From Streptomyces sp. ALI-76-A (GTDB lineage: Bacteria; Actinomycetota; Actinomycetes; Streptomycetales; Streptomycetaceae): a DNA stretch of 64,000 nucleotides. Positions within the stretch are counted from its first letter, which is position 1, and each line of letters begins with the position of its first letter. Made by a program: the position numbers and the translations under genes. Below are positions 61,800-64,000 of the stretch, one piece after another. The stretch covers positions 7,192,001 through 7,256,000 of the forward strand of contig NZ_JASVWB010000002.1 in the NCBI RefSeq assembly GCF_030287445.1, given 5' to 3'. The notes beneath the pieces are model-generated. The model was not told the DNA's origin. It searched no databases and was given only the letters and a program-made list of their open reading frames with translations.

Positions 61800-62579
61800 T
61801 CAGGACGCCACCGCCGGCTGACGCTCCGGCATGAGCTCCAGCATCCCCGTCACCATGGCTTCCTGGGACCGGTTCGTCGCCCACAGCCACAGGATGTCCC
61901 GGCCGAACGACCAGACCAGCAGGGTCAGGGCCAGGGCGACGACCCCGAACGTGACCGCGTACGGCAGGAGGTGCGAGGCGGCCAGCAGGAGCAGGACGCC
62001 CTGGAGCGCCGCCACCGTCTTGCGGGCCGTGCTCGGCGGGAGCGGGGCGTTGAGCCAGGGCAGGACGCGGGCCGCGGCGACGAAGACGTAGCGCATGGCA
62101 CCGATCAGCAGGACCCACGGGCCCAGCGACATGGCCATGTACACACTCAGCACCAGGATGAGGAACGCGTCGACCTCCATGTCGAAACGGGCGCCCAGCG
62201 GGGTCGAGGTGCCGGTGCGGCGGGCGACCTTGCCGTCCACCCCGTCGAGAATCAGCGCCACCGCCGTCAGACCGACGAACAGCGTCACCGGAGGTGAGCT
62301 CTCGAAGGAGTCCGCGACCAGGGCCGTCACCGCGCCGACCAGGGTAGCCCGGCCGAGGGTCACCCGGTTGGCCGGACCGAAGGAGCGCGGCCGGGTGCGG
62401 TGCAGGGCGCGGGAGAGCACCGCCCAGGTGGCGAAGGCGAAGACGAGGCCGGTGAGCCAGCCCGCCGGTCCCATGCCGTGCGCCGTACCGAGCAGGGCCA
62501 GCAGCAGGATCTGCACCCCCGCTCCCACCGCGGTCTCCTGCTGGACCAGCCTCGCGTCGTACGTGTTGTTCAGGGCCAC
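61800..62579 (-). CDS. CDP-alcohol phosphatidyltransferase-family protein
   Basis: 259 residues from a GTG with GGAGGA seven bases upstream; the open frame before it belongs to the divergent side. Membrane protein with about six helices. The catalytic CDP-OH-P motif is intact: LDGVDGKVARRTGTSTPLGARFDMEVDAF (DGxxGxxAR...G...D...D). It would transfer a phospho-alcohol group from a CDP-alcohol to an acceptor alcohol at the membrane. Divergent from a dehydrogenase gene that is followed by a PTPS-like gene, a conserved actinobacterial cluster whose product is unknown. The acceptor is not predictable here. Confidence 0.92.
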   Translation of the reverse strand: MALNNTYDARLVQQETAVGAGVQILLLALLGTAHGMGPAGWLTGLVFAFATWAVLSRALHRTRPRSFGPANRVTLGRATLVGAVTALVADSFESSPPVTLFVGLTAVALILDGVDGKVARRTGTSTPLGARFDMEVDAFLILVLSVYMAMSLGPWVLLIGAMRYVFVAAARVLPWLNAPLPPSTARKTVAALQGVLLLLAASHLLPYAVTFGVVALALTLLVWSFGRDILWLWATNRSQEAMVTGMLELMPERQPAVAS

Positions 62580-62687
62580 CGCACATTCCTCCGGCCAGGT
62601 GACAGAGTCGATCAAGGCCGCGTACTGTGCGCGACCTGTGCACACCTCGGTACGTGAACAGCTTCCCGATCGTTCAGGAGGATGCCG

Positions 62688-63671
62688 ATGAAGCGCACCG
62701 GACGTGCGTTCTGGCTCAGCAGTCCGGGTCACGGCGAGATACGCGACGTGACCCTGCCCGACCCCGCCGACGACGAGGTCGTCGTCCGCTCCCTGTACTC
62801 CGGAGTGAGCCGGGGCACGGAGACGCTCGTGTTCCGCGGCGGGGTGCCGGAGAGTCAGTACGGGGCCATGCGGGCGCCGTTCCAGGAGGGCGACTTCCCC
62901 GGCCCGGTGAAGTACGGCTACCTCAATGTGGGTGTGGTGGAGGAGGGGCCGCGGGCCCTCGTCGGGCGGACCGTCTTCTGCCTCTACCCGCATCAGACCC
63001 GGTACGTCGTCCCGGCGAGCGCGGTGACGGCCGTACCGGACGACGTGCCCGCCGAACGCGCCGTCCTCGCCGGCACCGTCGAGACCGCCGTGAACGCCCT
63101 GTGGGACGCGGCGCCCCTCGTCGGGGACCGGATCGCGGTGGTCGGCGGCGGGATGGTCGGCAGTTCGGTGGCCGCCCTGCTCGCCCGCTTCCCCGGGGTG
63201 CGGGTCCAGCTGGTCGACGCCGATCCGGCCCGTGCCGCGACCGCCCGGGCCCTCGGGGTGGACTTCGCCTCCCCCGAGGACGCCCTCGGCGGCTGCGACC
63301 TCGTGGTGCACGCCAGTGCCACCGAACAGGGCCTCACCCGCGCCCTCGAACTGCTGCGCGCCGAAGGCACCGTCCTCGAACTGAGCTGGTACGGCGACCG
63401 GCGGGTGAGCCTGCCGCTCGGCGAGGCCTTCCACTCCCGCCGGCTGGTCGTCCGCAGCAGCCAGGTCGGCTCGGTGTCCCCGGCCCGCCGCTCCAGCCGC
63501 ACCTACGCCGACCGGCTCGCCCTCGCCCTCGACCTGCTCGCCGACCCGGCCCTGGACGCCCTGGTCACCGGAGAGAGCGCCTTCGAGGAGCTGCCGGAGG
63601 TGATGCCGCGCCTGACCACCGGGGAGATCCCCGCGCTGTGTCACCGGGTCAGCTACGGCGAAAGCGCCTGA
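62688..63671 (+). CDS. Zinc-type alcohol dehydrogenase-like (MDR) oxidoreductase
   Basis: 327 residues from the ATG at 62688 (AGGAGG seven bases upstream; an in-frame ATG six bases earlier is too close to it). MDR fold with [27 protein letters not shown], an NAD(P)-binding [26 protein letters not shown] and C-terminal [27 protein letters not shown]. The catalytic-zinc Cys-His pattern is absent in the N-terminal part, so it is probably zinc-independent or uses another residue. Upstream of a PTPS-like gene in the same direction. Substrate unknown. Confidence 0.85.
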   Translation: MKRTGRAFWLSSPGHGEIRDVTLPDPADDEVVVRSLYSGVSRGTETLVFRGGVPESQYGAMRAPFQEGDFPGPVKYGYLNVGVVEEGPRALVGRTVFCLYPHQTRYVVPASAVTAVPDDVPAERAVLAGTVETAVNALWDAAPLVGDRIAVVGGGMVGSSVAALLARFPGVRVQLVDADPARAATARALGVDFASPEDALGGCDLVVHASATEQGLTRALELLRAEGTVLELSWYGDRRVSLPLGEAFHSRRLVVRSSQVGSVSPARRSSRTYADRLALALDLLADPALDALVTGESAFEELPEVMPRLTTGEIPALCHRVSYGESA

Positions 63672-63715
63672 CCTGAGAAAAGAGACAGAGCCGACTGAAC
63701 AACGGGCAGCGATGA

Positions 63716-64000
<285 letters not shown>

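Overview
High-GC (roughly 72 percent) actinobacterial DNA with strong third-position GC bias, many GTG starts, ATGA/GTGA start-stop overlaps and Tat or lipobox signal peptides. The gene content (OFA transporters with a tiny partner protein, SCO5389- and SCO3242-type proteins, a second EF-G beside an oxalate locus, a CebEFG/BglC-like sugar locus) points to a Streptomyces chromosome, probably an arm-proximal region. No rRNA, CRISPR array, integrase or transposase is visible. There is one tRNA (Leu, anticodon GAG).

Layout. 1-2.8 kb: end of a bile-acid/Na+ symporter-family gene, a membrane-anchored beta-propeller protein, a frameshifted LamG relic and an isochorismatase-like hydrolase. 3-9.5 kb: minus-strand operon for an NAD-linked, molybdenum-dependent formate dehydrogenase, with FdhD and a ketopantoate-reductase-like enzyme. 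9.7-13.2 kb: an OFA-family (oxalate/formate type) transporter with a 44-aa partner, a KAS III-like enzyme and an FCD-type GntR regulator. 13.7-25.3 kb: a ROK regulator, an RbsA-type sugar ABC transporter, a Gfo/Idh/MocA dehydrogenase, a TIM-barrel isomerase, a secreted sugar dehydrogenase and a ThuA/DUF1080 lipoprotein, which together look like a keto-sugar or cyclitol catabolic set. 25.5-33.7 kb: a seven-gene, mostly overlapping ebo-type operon (inositol-phosphate synthase, UbiA prenyltransferase, TIM barrel, EboA, TatD, EboE, phosphodiesterase), followed by a Tat-exported TIM-barrel protein. 35-45.6 kb: the second oxalate block (OFA transporter, acyl-CoA ligase, formyl-CoA transferase, TPP decarboxylase) divergent from a SucCD-like pair and an aldehyde dehydrogenase. 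46-50 kb: tRNA-Leu, an XRE regulator running into the tRNA, a small secreted protein, LysR/DJ-1, and a beta-lactamase-family remnant. 50-59.3 kb: a second EF-G, a secreted beta-helix protein and a CebEFG-BglC-like ABC plus GH1 locus. 59-64 kb: SCO5389-family protein, a CooC/MinD-type ATPase, a GNAT enzyme, and the start of a CDP-alcohol transferase / dehydrogenase / 6-pyruvoyl-tetrahydropterin-synthase cluster.

How the parts fit. The two oxalate blocks, about 25 kb apart, together encode uptake (two OFA transporters), activation (formyl-CoA transferase, two ADP-forming CoA ligases), decarboxylation (TPP enzyme) and oxidation of the released formate (formate dehydrogenase). Related short palindromes (core GTCTACAGT or ATACAGT) lie in both divergent promoter regions and in front of the GntR gene, which suggests one oxalate/formate regulon. 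The ebo-type operon is the least understood system here. Its prenyltransferase carries large low-complexity insertions, and an inositol-phosphate-synthase-like gene occupies the position where other ebo clusters have a dehydroquinate-synthase-like gene.
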